59,660 nt of DNA, taken from positions 1-59,660 of the forward strand of contig JAGNBF010000042.1 in the NCBI GenBank assembly GCA_018004935.1, in the 5' to 3' direction. A program made the translations under genes and the position numbers. This DNA comes from Chloroflexota bacterium (lineage in GTDB: Bacteria > Chloroflexota > Anaerolineae > Promineifilales > Promineifilaceae). How positions within the stretch are numbered: the first letter of the stretch is position 1; the number at the start of each line of letters is the position of its first letter. A model generated the notes under the pieces. It was given only the letters and a program-made list of their open reading frames with translations. It made no database searches and was not told the DNA's origin. Below, piece by piece: positions 24,860 to 33,042 of the stretch.

Positions 24860-26692
24860 ATGACCCCATCCTCATCCCCCGTGACCTTCCTGGCCCGTGA
24901 CGCGGCCGCGAACACCTTCAGCCTCGCCATCAACGGCCAGGAGCACACATACCCCAACAGTAAAGACGGCAAACGACAGGCCATCGTGGATGGTCTGCAA
25001 GCCATCCAACTCCTGCAAGTGGGCGACAACACCTATCTGCCCAGCAACCTGGCTTTGGAAGTTGTGGCGGTGGTGATGTACCCCGACGGTGTCCCAAACG
25101 AAGCCGCCTTCAAGACCCTCGCTGATGTGACCGAGAAAGCCTGCGCCCATATCGGTTATGGTGAAGAGGTGGAACTCACCCCACCTCATGTGCCCTTCAC
25201 ATCACGAGGTTCCTACCGCCCCCAGTTTGCCCCTATTCGTCTTGACCTCATCCGCGACGAACTGGCGCAGGTGCGCTTGAGTTTCGGCGCACCCTGTTAT
25301 GAAGTGGCTGGGGCCATCGTCTGGAACCGGGTAGCCCAGGAACGGCACAAGAAGATGCTCGGCCAACTGCCTGACGGCCAACAGAAGACCATTGCCACTC
25401 AAGTGGATGCTCTGGTGACTCAACTGGACTGGCACATCGAGAGCCAGGAGACGGAAGTGTGGTACGTGCGTCAGGCCACCCCTGATTTAGTCCAGGCGCG
25501 GCAGATGGGGGGTGCTTATCTGGCCCGGATGGAAGGTCTGGTCTGCGCGGCGGCTTATCTGCGGGAGCAGTTATTTCTTGGCGCGTATGGTCGTCGCTAT
25601 TACACAGTTGACTTAGGGCCAGCGTTGCAAGCACTGTTCGACGAATTGTTGGTTGAGTACGGCTACAGTTGCAACCCCGGCGATGACCAGTTGCGGCCGC
25701 GGCCGGTAGACATTCCAGCCGAACAGGAACCCATGCTCCATCACGCTCTGACCCAACTCGCCCCCATCCTCACTCTCCACGGCCCGTCCCTACGTGTGAG
25801 TGACATCATCACGACCATCCAACAGACACTGGGTATCCCCCCGTTAGTGCATTGGCGGGTACAGCGAGTCCTGAGTGAGAACCCGCTCGCCGGTTGGTTA
25901 CAGCAGATGGGGTATCAAACCGAGATAACCAGCTTCCGCGGCGACCAGTTGCAACCACCGGGTGTGCGTGGGCAGCACGAGCAGGTTCTGCTCAAGACCA
26001 TCCGGGTGAAACAAGACAACAACAAACGGCTGGCTCTGGCTGATAAACTCTCGGTGCTGGCGCCGGTCTTGACGATTGATGACGAGGACAAATCATTGGT
26101 CTATCTGGAGATGGTAGGAGCCAAACAGTCGGTCAAGGCCAACTGGGCGGCTCTGGTGGGTGGGGGAAAACAGCATTACCTGGATGGGCGCACCATCATG
26201 CTGGATGGGATGAAGCGGCATGTACGGATTCAGAAAACACTGCCCTGTGGCTGGGTGGACTGGATTCTCCTGCATAAACAGGCGAGCTTGAAAGAGATGA
26301 ACCCCGACCAATCTTTCTACCTGCTCGATGACGGCACCCATCCCCTACCCCCTTTGTTCTACCCCATGCTAAACCGATGTCTGGCCGTGCCGCTCCTGGC
26401 AGAATGGAGTGAGTATCTGTGGGTTTGCGGCCGCGAACGAGACCTCATCACCTTACTGAGCAAGGGAGAAGGACAGGGGTATGCCGCCTGGAAGGTAAAG
26501 CCAGATGCCGAGAGTTGGGAGCAGATTGTGAGCGAGGGGCTACGTCAGGTGCAACTCACCTTTGGTTCTGATAAGGGTGCATCTGAACAGCCAACAGCGG
26601 TGCTAGATGAAACCGGGCAGGGCATGAAAGATGATTTGTCTCTCCGGCTTGTACAAAAGGTTCATGAAGAAATCCAGGTTGTAGCGTTTTAA
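24860..26692 (+). CDS. Large hypothetical protein
   Basis: A 610-residue soluble protein with no family I recognise. A central region (about 100-270) is helical with PFTSRGSYRPQFAPIR and a Cys; the C-terminal 200 residues are beta-rich and contain WVDWILLHKQ and DQSFYLLDDG. CCGGAG precedes the ATG. It lies upstream of the methyltransferase-helicase gene, separated by hairpins and the inverted-repeat element. Five octamers or near-octamers in the gene. It may be a virion-like, transfer or maintenance protein, but nothing in the sequence decides this. Confidence 0.7.
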   Translation: MTPSSSPVTFLARDAAANTFSLAINGQEHTYPNSKDGKRQAIVDGLQAIQLLQVGDNTYLPSNLALEVVAVVMYPDGVPNEAAFKTLADVTEKACAHIGYGEEVELTPPHVPFTSRGSYRPQFAPIRLDLIRDELAQVRLSFGAPCYEVAGAIVWNRVAQERHKKMLGQLPDGQQKTIATQVDALVTQLDWHIESQETEVWYVRQATPDLVQARQMGGAYLARMEGLVCAAAYLREQLFLGAYGRRYYTVDLGPALQALFDELLVEYGYSCNPGDDQLRPRPVDIPAEQEPMLHHALTQLAPILTLHGPSLRVSDIITTIQQTLGIPPLVHWRVQRVLSENPLAGWLQQMGYQTEITSFRGDQLQPPGVRGQHEQVLLKTIRVKQDNNKRLALADKLSVLAPVLTIDDEDKSLVYLEMVGAKQSVKANWAALVGGGKQHYLDGRTIMLDGMKRHVRIQKTLPCGWVDWILLHKQASLKEMNPDQSFYLLDDGTHPLPPLFYPMLNRCLAVPLLAEWSEYLWVCGRERDLITLLSKGEGQGYAAWKVKPDAESWEQIVSEGLRQVQLTFGSDKGASEQPTAVLDETGQGMKDDLSLRLVQKVHEEIQVVAF

Positions 26693-26808
26693 TTTGTTTT
26701 TCGATGAGGTATGATACAGGTAGGTTTCGTCAGGCATAACTCAAGGAAAAAACTCCCCGCAAATTGGCACGAGAGAAAGGCAAATTATTAAAAGCCTGAT
26801 CGGGCTTA

Positions 26809-26847
26809 GGGCAGTGCCGTTCCCCCTTCCTTGAGTTGGCACTGCCC
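26809..26847 (+). other. Strong intergenic hairpin
   Basis: GGGCAGTGCC (26809-26818) pairs perfectly with GGCACTGCCC (26838-26847) around a pyrimidine-rich loop. It has no T run, so it may be part of a small RNA or mRNA-end structure in a gene-free 590-base region. Confidence 0.5.
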
Positions 26848-26883
26848 GATTTGAACAACGCCATCAAGTCGTTCGTGGCACAG

Positions 26884-26911
26884 AAGACCATCCTTTGAGG
26901 CGGTCTTTTTG
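26884..26911 (+). terminator. Rho-independent terminator
   Basis: AAGACC and GGTCTT enclose a 12-base loop and are followed by TTTTTG-type T run. With the hairpin at 26809 it could end a short transcript starting near 26700. Confidence 0.6.
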
Positions 26912-27036
26912 TTTTCTAGGAAGCGCTAACGCGCCCACCTTGTGAAGGAGAGACCATTCCCCGCTCTCTGTCTTACCCTTGATGCACGCGTTGTACTACC
27001 CGGCATAATTGCTTTACCCCCCAACTTGCACCTCTC
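26912..27036. other. Gene-free stretch before the inverted-repeat element
   Basis: Contains GCGCTAACGCGCC near 26922 and otherwise nothing recognised. Confidence 0.3.
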
Positions 27037-27260
27037 TGTAGCTTGACAAAGTTATTGCACATTTTTGACAAAGTATGTGCGCGAATCCCCCGTTTGTGAC
27101 AAAGATATTGCACAAATCCTCTATAAGCCAGATCGGGCTCAAACGCGTCTCATAGGAGTAAATGTTGGTCTATCCGGCTAAAACCGAAGGATTGGATCAA
27201 TAACTTTGTCAAATGGCGCAGGAACTCTGTCACTCGGCGCAATAACTTTGTCAACCTACA
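27037..27260. mobile_element. 224-bp transposon-end-like inverted repeat (MITE candidate)
   Basis: Begins TGTAGCTTGACAAAG and ends with the inverse CTTTGTCAACCTACA. Three copies of TTGACAAAGTTATTGCRC point inwards from the left (27043, 27065, 27096) and three inverted copies end at 27212, 27233 and 27254; the middle 80 bases are unrelated. TGT/ACA termini with several internal repeats are the build of DDE transposon ends of the IS21, Tn7 and Mu kinds. No transposase is inside and no target duplication is visible. The alternative is a replication or operator array upstream of the helicase gene. Confidence 0.65.
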
Positions 27261-27284
27261 ACAACCTCATCCAGGAGTTGCCTT

Positions 27285-30200
27285 ATGACCCGGCTCGCCA
27301 ACATCGAGAAGGCTGGTTATTTCCCCCTGCCTGCATCCGTAACCGACCTTATCCTGACTTACTTGACGGCTCCCCACCGTGGCCGTGTCCTTGATCCTGC
27401 CGCTGGTGAAGGGGTGGCTCTCCTGACCCTGGCGGATAAATTAGACCTCGAACCGTTCGGCATTGAACTCCACGAAGGTCGGGCCAAGAAGGCGCAGGTG
27501 CTTGTCCAACAAGGGCTGGCCCGCCGGTTGCAGGCATCCCGGTCAGCGGTTCTACCTCACCTGCCCACCCGGCGCGTTCTGCACGACAGCTACACAGGCC
27601 TCATCACTTCACGCGGTGGCTACAACCTGCTCTACTTGAATCCACCCTACGACCACGACGACGAAGATGGGCGACTGGAATACCAGTGGCTAAAACTGTG
27701 CCGCCCCCATCTTCAACCGGGTGGTGTCCTGATTTGGGTTGTGCCCCAACATCTGCTCAAGTTTGCCCCCGCCGCTCGTTACATTGCTGGCTGGTATGAG
27801 AAGGTCCAGGTGTTCCGCTTCCCTGACCCGGAGTATGCCCAGTTTCGCCAAGTGGTCTTGTTTGGCGTTTTGCGGCCGCGGCCCATCCCGCCCGACAGTG
27901 AGTTGGTGGAGAAACTTTCACTCCTGGCATCAGGATTGTTTCCCCTACCGGCGCTCGCTCCTGCATTAGAACCAGTCTACACACTCCCGCCCCTCAAAGT
28001 CTCCGACAAACAGTTCATCTTTCGCTCCTGGATGGTGGACCCGGACGAGGCTCTGGTTGAAGTCCGGGAACAAGGGGCACGCACCACAGCCGCCTGGAGA
28101 GAACATCTGGACGCGTCCGCGAACCATGTCCCCTTGCGGCCGCTGACGCCGCTGAAAATCGGGCACATGAGTAGCGTCATTGCCGCCGGCCACTTGAATA
28201 ACCAGGTTCTCTCGGCCAGCACAGAGCCAGACCAATGGGGCGACACTGAGCCAGGCCGAAGTGGAACCCAGACCCGGCTTCTCATCAAAGGGCGCAATTA
28301 CAAAACCATCCGCAAGTCCTCATTTTCCGAACCACTCCCCGACGGCAAAACACGCATCACCTACCTGGACACGGAACAGGTCGTTACTGACATCACCAGC
28401 GTCAATGCCCAGGGAGAAATCATTCGCTACAAAGGTCCAGAACTGGAAACGTTTCTCCAACAGTGGATTACCCCTCTCACCGACCTGGTCGCCCAAGCCT
28501 ATCCACCGGTTTATCAGTTCAATCTCAACGGCTATGGGCCAATACTCAACAGCCTGAGCCGCGGCCGCGTCATCCCTGGTTTGAACGGCCAGACCGGTTT
28601 GTTACCGGCACAGAAACATGCGGCCGCGGCCGCGTTGACCCGGTTGGAGAAGGCACGAGATAGCATCATCGTGGGCGAAATGGGCAGCGGCAAGTCCGCC
28701 ATAGGAGCCGCTATTGCCGCTGGTATGAACGCCCGCCGCACCATCATCCTCTGCCCACCTCATTTAGTGGACAAATGGCAACGCGAAGCTCGCATCGTTT
28801 GGCCCGGTGTACGAGCGATGGCTCTGGAAACCATCAGCGATGTAGATGCCTTCTTCGGTGATCAGCCTGATTCCGCGCCGCTCATCGGTGTCCTCAAACA
28901 GACCACAGCCCGCAGTGCTTCCGGGTGGGAACATGCCTACGACCTCATTGGCCCGGCATCCCATAGCCACGGGAGCAAGGGTTACGATGAGGTGAGACGC
29001 AACTGGGGTGATGTTTCATCGCCCATCAAGTTGTTGGACCTGCCAGCGGAAGAACGGCAATGGCGCGGCCGCGTCCTATCCGAACGGCAAATTATGGCCT
29101 TACAAGGTCGGGGGGTGTGTTGTCCGGTATGTGGCGAGCAACAGATGAACCGGGATGTCCCCCTCTCGGTACGTGAGTTCAAATCGGCCACCCGGCGGTG
29201 CGATAATCCGAAATGCCGGTCGCCATTGTACCAGTTCAGCCGCAATCGCAGTGCCAGCCAACGACGGGGTAGCTTCCTATTATATAGTGAACGCGAAAAG
29301 CTTATTCGCCAGTACACCGACCAGGGTGAAGAAGTGCCCTATGCCATCCGCGAACGCTGGACCGGTTCTGCCGTTAGAGATACCTTCGGCTACGGCAAAG
29401 TTCCTCTCTCGGCCTACATCAAACACCGGGCCAAAGGCCGCCTGGACCTGGTGCTTGTGGATGAAGCCCACCAGTACAAAGGTATAGACTCCGACCAGGG
29501 TTACGCCATGCACCATCTGGCCCAGGCCGCCCACAAAGTCGTGGCCTTAACCGGGACGGTATATGGGGGTAAAGCCTCTAGCCTCTTCCATCTCCTCTTC
29601 CGCCTCTCCCCGGAAATGAACCAGGTGTATGTAGACCGGGATGAGATCGGCCAACGACGGGTTAAGAGCAAGGAATGGATTACGTCTTACGGCATCCTAC
29701 AAACCATCGAAACGGTCACTTTAGATGAGGCCGGTAAACAAACGGCCAACAGCCGTTCCAATGCCCGGATGAAAGAGCTACCCGGTGGCAGTCCGGCGAT
29801 GTTACCCTGGCTCCTCAACCGCTCTGTCTTTCTCTCCTTGAGTGATATGGGTTTCCCCCTGCCCGAATACACTGAAATCCCCGTCTCCATTCCTATGGCT
29901 CCGGAACAAGAAGAGTTATACGAATCACTCAAGGACCAACTGAAAGAAGAACTCAAAGAACGATTGGTCAAAGGGGACAAATCACTCCTGGCCGGTTATC
30001 TCTACGCCCTGCTCTTCTGGCCCGATTCCCCCCGGCGCGGCAAGGTTGTCACCTGCCCACGTGATGGCAAGGTCGTGGCCTCTATCCCTCGTTTGCCTGA
30101 CACATTTGTTGGCCCCAAAGAGAGAGCCATTATCAAACTGTGCCAACAGGAGAAAGCGCAAGGTCGGCGGGTGCTTCTGCTCTGTGGACAGACAGATACA

Positions 30201-31157
30201 TTGGACATTCAGCCGGAGTGGAAACAGATGTTGGCCGACGCCGGTCTGAAAGCGGCCATTCTCCGCGCCGAACCGAGCAAGCGGGAGAAGTGGGTAGAGC
30301 AACAGGTGCAGGCGGGAGTAGATGTGCTCATCACCCATCCCCGCAAGGTGGAAACTGGGCTTGATTTGCTCGACTTCCCTACCATTGTCTGGATGGCGGT
30401 TGATTACTCTGTCTACACGGTGCTCCAGGCCAGCCGCCGCTCCTGGCGTATCGGTCAGACTGAACCGGTGAAGGTTTATTTCTACGCCTACGAGTCAACA
30501 CTACAAGAAGATGCCCTGCGCCTGGTCGCCGCCAAAGTCGCGGCCGCGCTGCGGGTGAACGGTGATACGATTGCCGACGATAGCCTGGCCGAATTGGATG
30601 AGTTATCCGGCGGCGACATCGTCACCACCCTGGCCCGTATTGTCACCGGGGAAGTGCAGGTCTCGGCCCAGAGCCTGCAACAGGCATTTGCTGAAGCCAA
30701 TGTCGGGTTGCGGCAGGCTAACCAGATGATTGGCGGTTACGAAATAGTCGAAGCAGAAGTGGTAGAAACCCAGGTAGAACCAACATCATTCCCCCACCCC
30801 ACTGGCAATGGCAACGGGCACGCGGTGCGACCCTTGTTCACCAACGGGAATGGTCATCAACATCAGCCATCCTTGTTTGCCACGACAACCGTACCGACCA
30901 ATGGCGCGGCCGCGAACGGGACAATCAGCCATGGTTTGACATCATCAAGTACGCCAACCAACGGCATAGCGACCCAATCTGCACCAGCCAATGGTCTTTC
31001 CCCCATCAATGGCAAGGACACTCTCAGTCCACTTGCCAACGGTCACAGCCATGACCCGGTTCTCTCGTCCGATGAATCGCCTGGTTCCACGCCTGCCCCA
31101 AAACCGGTGGTCATCCCGCGGCCGCAACTGCTGACCCGCTTATTAGCTGGTCGCTAA
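27285..31157 (+). CDS. Methyltransferase-SNF2 helicase fusion
   Basis: A 1290-residue protein. The N-terminal part (about 1-210) is a DUF6094-like methyltransferase: DPAAGEG at 37-43 and NPPY at 119-122, the N6-adenine signature. The middle and C-terminal part is an SNF2-type helicase: Walker A GEMGSGKSAIG near 464-474, DEAH box (VLVDEAHQYKG) near 723-733, a four-Cys zinc insertion (CCPVCGE near 611 and CDNPKC near 645), and motif VI QASRRSWRIGQ near 1046-1056. The last 150 residues are an Asn/Gly/Pro-rich linker with HQPSLF. Similar proteins occur on large plasmids and ICEs and in defence loci. The likely act is ATP-driven movement along DNA with adenine methylation. CAGGAG is the ribosome site. 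Confidence 0.9.
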   Translation: MTRLANIEKAGYFPLPASVTDLILTYLTAPHRGRVLDPAAGEGVALLTLADKLDLEPFGIELHEGRAKKAQVLVQQGLARRLQASRSAVLPHLPTRRVLHDSYTGLITSRGGYNLLYLNPPYDHDDEDGRLEYQWLKLCRPHLQPGGVLIWVVPQHLLKFAPAARYIAGWYEKVQVFRFPDPEYAQFRQVVLFGVLRPRPIPPDSELVEKLSLLASGLFPLPALAPALEPVYTLPPLKVSDKQFIFRSWMVDPDEALVEVREQGARTTAAWREHLDASANHVPLRPLTPLKIGHMSSVIAAGHLNNQVLSASTEPDQWGDTEPGRSGTQTRLLIKGRNYKTIRKSSFSEPLPDGKTRITYLDTEQVVTDITSVNAQGEIIRYKGPELETFLQQWITPLTDLVAQAYPPVYQFNLNGYGPILNSLSRGRVIPGLNGQTGLLPAQKHAAAAALTRLEKARDSIIVGEMGSGKSAIGAAIAAGMNARRTIILCPPHLVDKWQREARIVWPGVRAMALETISDVDAFFGDQPDSAPLIGVLKQTTARSASGWEHAYDLIGPASHSHGSKGYDEVRRNWGDVSSPIKLLDLPAEERQWRGRVLSERQIMALQGRGVCCPVCGEQQMNRDVPLSVREFKSATRRCDNPKCRSPLYQFSRNRSASQRRGSFLLYSEREKLIRQYTDQGEEVPYAIRERWTGSAVRDTFGYGKVPLSAYIKHRAKGRLDLVLVDEAHQYKGIDSDQGYAMHHLAQAAHKVVALTGTVYGGKASSLFHLLFRLSPEMNQVYVDRDEIGQRRVKSKEWITSYGILQTIETVTLDEAGKQTANSRSNARMKELPGGSPAMLPWLLNRSVFLSLSDMGFPLPEYTEIPVSIPMAPEQEELYESLKDQLKEELKERLVKGDKSLLAGYLYALLFWPDSPRRGKVVTCPRDGKVVASIPRLPDTFVGPKERAIIKLCQQEKAQGRRVLLLCGQTDTLDIQPEWKQMLADAGLKAAILRAEPSKREKWVEQQVQAGVDVLITHPRKVETGLDLLDFPTIVWMAVDYSVYTVLQASRRSWRIGQTEPVKVYFYAYESTLQEDALRLVAAKVAAALRVNGDTIADDSLAELDELSGGDIVTTLARIVTGEVQVSAQSLQQAFAEANVGLRQANQMIGGYEIVEAEVVETQVEPTSFPHPTGNGNGHAVRPLFTNGNGHQHQPSLFATTTVPTNGAAANGTISHGLTSSSTPTNGIATQSAPANGLSPINGKDTLSPLANGHSHDPVLSSDESPGSTPAPKPVVIPRPQLLTRLLAGR

Positions 31158-31190
31158 CGCCCAGTGTCTGACGGAACGAAACAAGCAGAG

Positions 31191-31220
31191 AGCCATTTCT
31201 CTAGCCAGAGGAATGGCTTT
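31191..31220 (+). terminator. Rho-independent terminator
   Basis: AGCCATTTCTC pairs with GAGGAATGGCT and is followed by six T. Ends the helicase transcript. Confidence 0.85.
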
Positions 31221-31256
31221 TTTGTTTGTGTTTGCTAACGTTACAGGAGAACCGTC

Positions 31257-32042
31257 ATGGTTGCACCCCCCTACCCCTGGCCCATTGAGGCAATGATAAC
31301 CCGCTACGGACTGCGGTCGCTGACTGAGGCAGAGCGGGTTGTTTTCCCTGGCATTTCCCTGGCGTGCGATATCTTCAAAGGCCGTTTGATACGACCACCC
31401 ACCGCGATTCCCCGTGTTCGTTCGGGTTGGGTCGTCTGGATAGCCGAAACATATCCGGGATGTTTCCTGGTACGTTTACCCGGCGGAGCCAGTTTCACTG
31501 CCCCCTATCATCATGTGTCCTGGGAGCGAGTGCCTGACAAGACGCCCGCGACCACGGTAGAAGAGATATATATGGAAGACAAACGCTGGCAGGCAGAGGC
31601 CCTCAAGTGGCGACTGGGACAGATGAGGACCACCCCAGAAACGCGCCTGACCTGGTCTTGTTTAGCCGAGTGGCTCGTCGCCTGGAACAAACTGCAAAAC
31701 CGCGCTCACTCTACCTTGCGTTACCAGCAGGAAGCCGAACATCTCCGCCTTTTGCCTGTTGAGATGATAGAGGCGGAAGCAGATGAAACGGTACTCTATA
31801 CCTTTTTGGATGCTTTTAACCAGGATGATGCCCTTCCACCGCGAGGCATGAGGCAGAAACATCCGACCACACCGCTAGTTGTCGCGGCCAATAACCGCCT
31901 GGCACAACTCGGAGCCACTCCCTATCGCCACTACCGGCAACAACAAAGTATGCACCGTGCGCTCCAACAGCCCCCAAGAACCAGACCGTCCCGATCTGCC
32001 AGGCCGGATACTTCCGACGGCATGACCCTTTCTCTTTTCTGA
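31257..32042 (+). CDS. Hypothetical protein ending in TLSLF
   Basis: A 261-residue protein. The first 100 residues contain GWVVWIAETYPGCFLVRLPGG, a beta-barrel-like stretch. The tail is basic and Pro-rich and ends in MTLSLF, close to the beta-clamp-binding motif. CAGGAG precedes the ATG. It follows the helicase after a terminator and precedes the DnaA-N-like gene, so a replication link is conceivable but unproven. Confidence 0.6.
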   Translation: MVAPPYPWPIEAMITRYGLRSLTEAERVVFPGISLACDIFKGRLIRPPTAIPRVRSGWVVWIAETYPGCFLVRLPGGASFTAPYHHVSWERVPDKTPATTVEEIYMEDKRWQAEALKWRLGQMRTTPETRLTWSCLAEWLVAWNKLQNRAHSTLRYQQEAEHLRLLPVEMIEAEADETVLYTFLDAFNQDDALPPRGMRQKHPTTPLVVAANNRLAQLGATPYRHYRQQQSMHRALQQPPRTRPSRSARPDTSDGMTLSLF

Positions 32043-32146
32043 GCTAGCGTGAAGAGCTAGAGCTAGAGGAAGATTACCCGGTTTGGCTTTATCCTCTAGC
32101 TCTAGCTCCATCCTCTAGCTTCCTCTCCATCCTCTCGCTCCCCGGA
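32041..32146. repeat. GAGCTAGAG-type repeat hairpin
   Basis: GAGCTAGAGCTAGAGGAAGA on the left and several CCTCTAGCTCTAGC units on the right. It fills the gap before the next gene up to CCGGAG. Confidence 0.8.
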
Positions 32147-32153
32147 GTTGCCG

Positions 32154-32810
32154 ATGAACTTATTCGCACCCACGACTCACCCACCCCCATTGCCGTTGTT
32201 CTCCCCATCCCTTCCGCCAACGCTTATCCGTACCCCTCAACAAGCCATCCAGAATGCTTGCCACCGCTGGCCTGCCTTAGCGGAAACGGTCAGGGACGCG
32301 GCCGCGTTTGTTGATAACCACGCTCTGTTCAGCCATCCCGCCACACCACAAATTGTGGCCTGGTGTCAGAAAGAGCCACTCACGCATCCAGGGATAACGA
32401 CTTACCATCGTCTCACTCCCACCCGTACTGGCTTTGCCTGCACCTGTCCGGACTGGCCGCCGGAGAGCCGTGCCGGACCGGGGGATGGGCAATACTGCCC
32501 TCACATCCTGGCCTGGTTATTAACCGTTTACCTGCGCCAGCCTTTGTCCGTGTTTCCCTTCTCTGCTTGTGAGCTGTGGCAGGCAACGTTGACCGCCTTG
32601 CAAGGCGAGATGCTCAAAGGAGCCTACACATTTTGGTTAGAAGGGACCGTTGCCGTACCCGAAATGTGTACCCCTCTTGTTTTGACCGTACATGTCCCCA
32701 ACCGGCTGACCCAGGAGTGGTTAACTGAGTGTATCTATCCCACGATTCACCGGGCATTGTGCAAACAGGCCGGGTATCGGCTGGAAGTCACGTTTGTGGT
32801 TAGCCGTTAG
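32154..32810 (+). CDS. SWIM-type zinc finger plus DnaA-N-like domain
   Basis: A 218-residue protein in two parts. Around residues 93-120 CTCPDW...YCPHILAW is a SWIM-type zinc motif (CxC...CxH). The last 85 residues (ELWQATLTALQ, TFWLEGT, LVLTVHVPNRLTQEWLTECI) match the layout of the DnaA N-terminal domain, a protein-interaction module that binds helicase or primase partners. No AAA+ domain follows, so it is not an initiator by itself but could recruit replication proteins. CCGGAG before the ATG. Confidence 0.7.
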   Translation: MNLFAPTTHPPPLPLFSPSLPPTLIRTPQQAIQNACHRWPALAETVRDAAAFVDNHALFSHPATPQIVAWCQKEPLTHPGITTYHRLTPTRTGFACTCPDWPPESRAGPGDGQYCPHILAWLLTVYLRQPLSVFPFSACELWQATLTALQGEMLKGAYTFWLEGTVAVPEMCTPLVLTVHVPNRLTQEWLTECIYPTIHRALCKQAGYRLEVTFVVSR

Positions 32811-32884
32811 CCGTACACTTCGTGCCTAAGCTGTTGGCCGTTGGCTGTTGGCCGCTAGCTGTTGGTTTTTGCCAGCCGTCAGCG
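32806..32884. repeat. GTTGGCCG-type tandem repeat
   Basis: Seven-base units GTTGGCC, GTTGGCT, GTTGGCC, GCTAGCT, GTTGGTT, preceded by GTTAGCCGTTAGCCG and followed by an inverse CAGCCGTCAGCGGCC. It lies between two genes; the same family sits inside the ParB gene. Confidence 0.75.
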
Positions 32885-33042
32885 GCCCTTTTCCTATGAA
32901 CACTTTAGAAGATCGTCTCGTCGAATACCTGAACAGCCTCGAACCGGCTGTTCCTGCTTCCAGCCTGCGCCGGGTGGACAAAGTGGACATCCGTTTTGCC
33001 CAGGCTGGCTTATCATCTTATCTCAATCCAAAAGGAGCCATC

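Noticed and set aside
27037-27260. CRISPR-associated transposon end
   Set aside because: The repeated TTGACAAAG units recall such ends, but no Tns, TniQ, Cas or CRISPR components are in the window.
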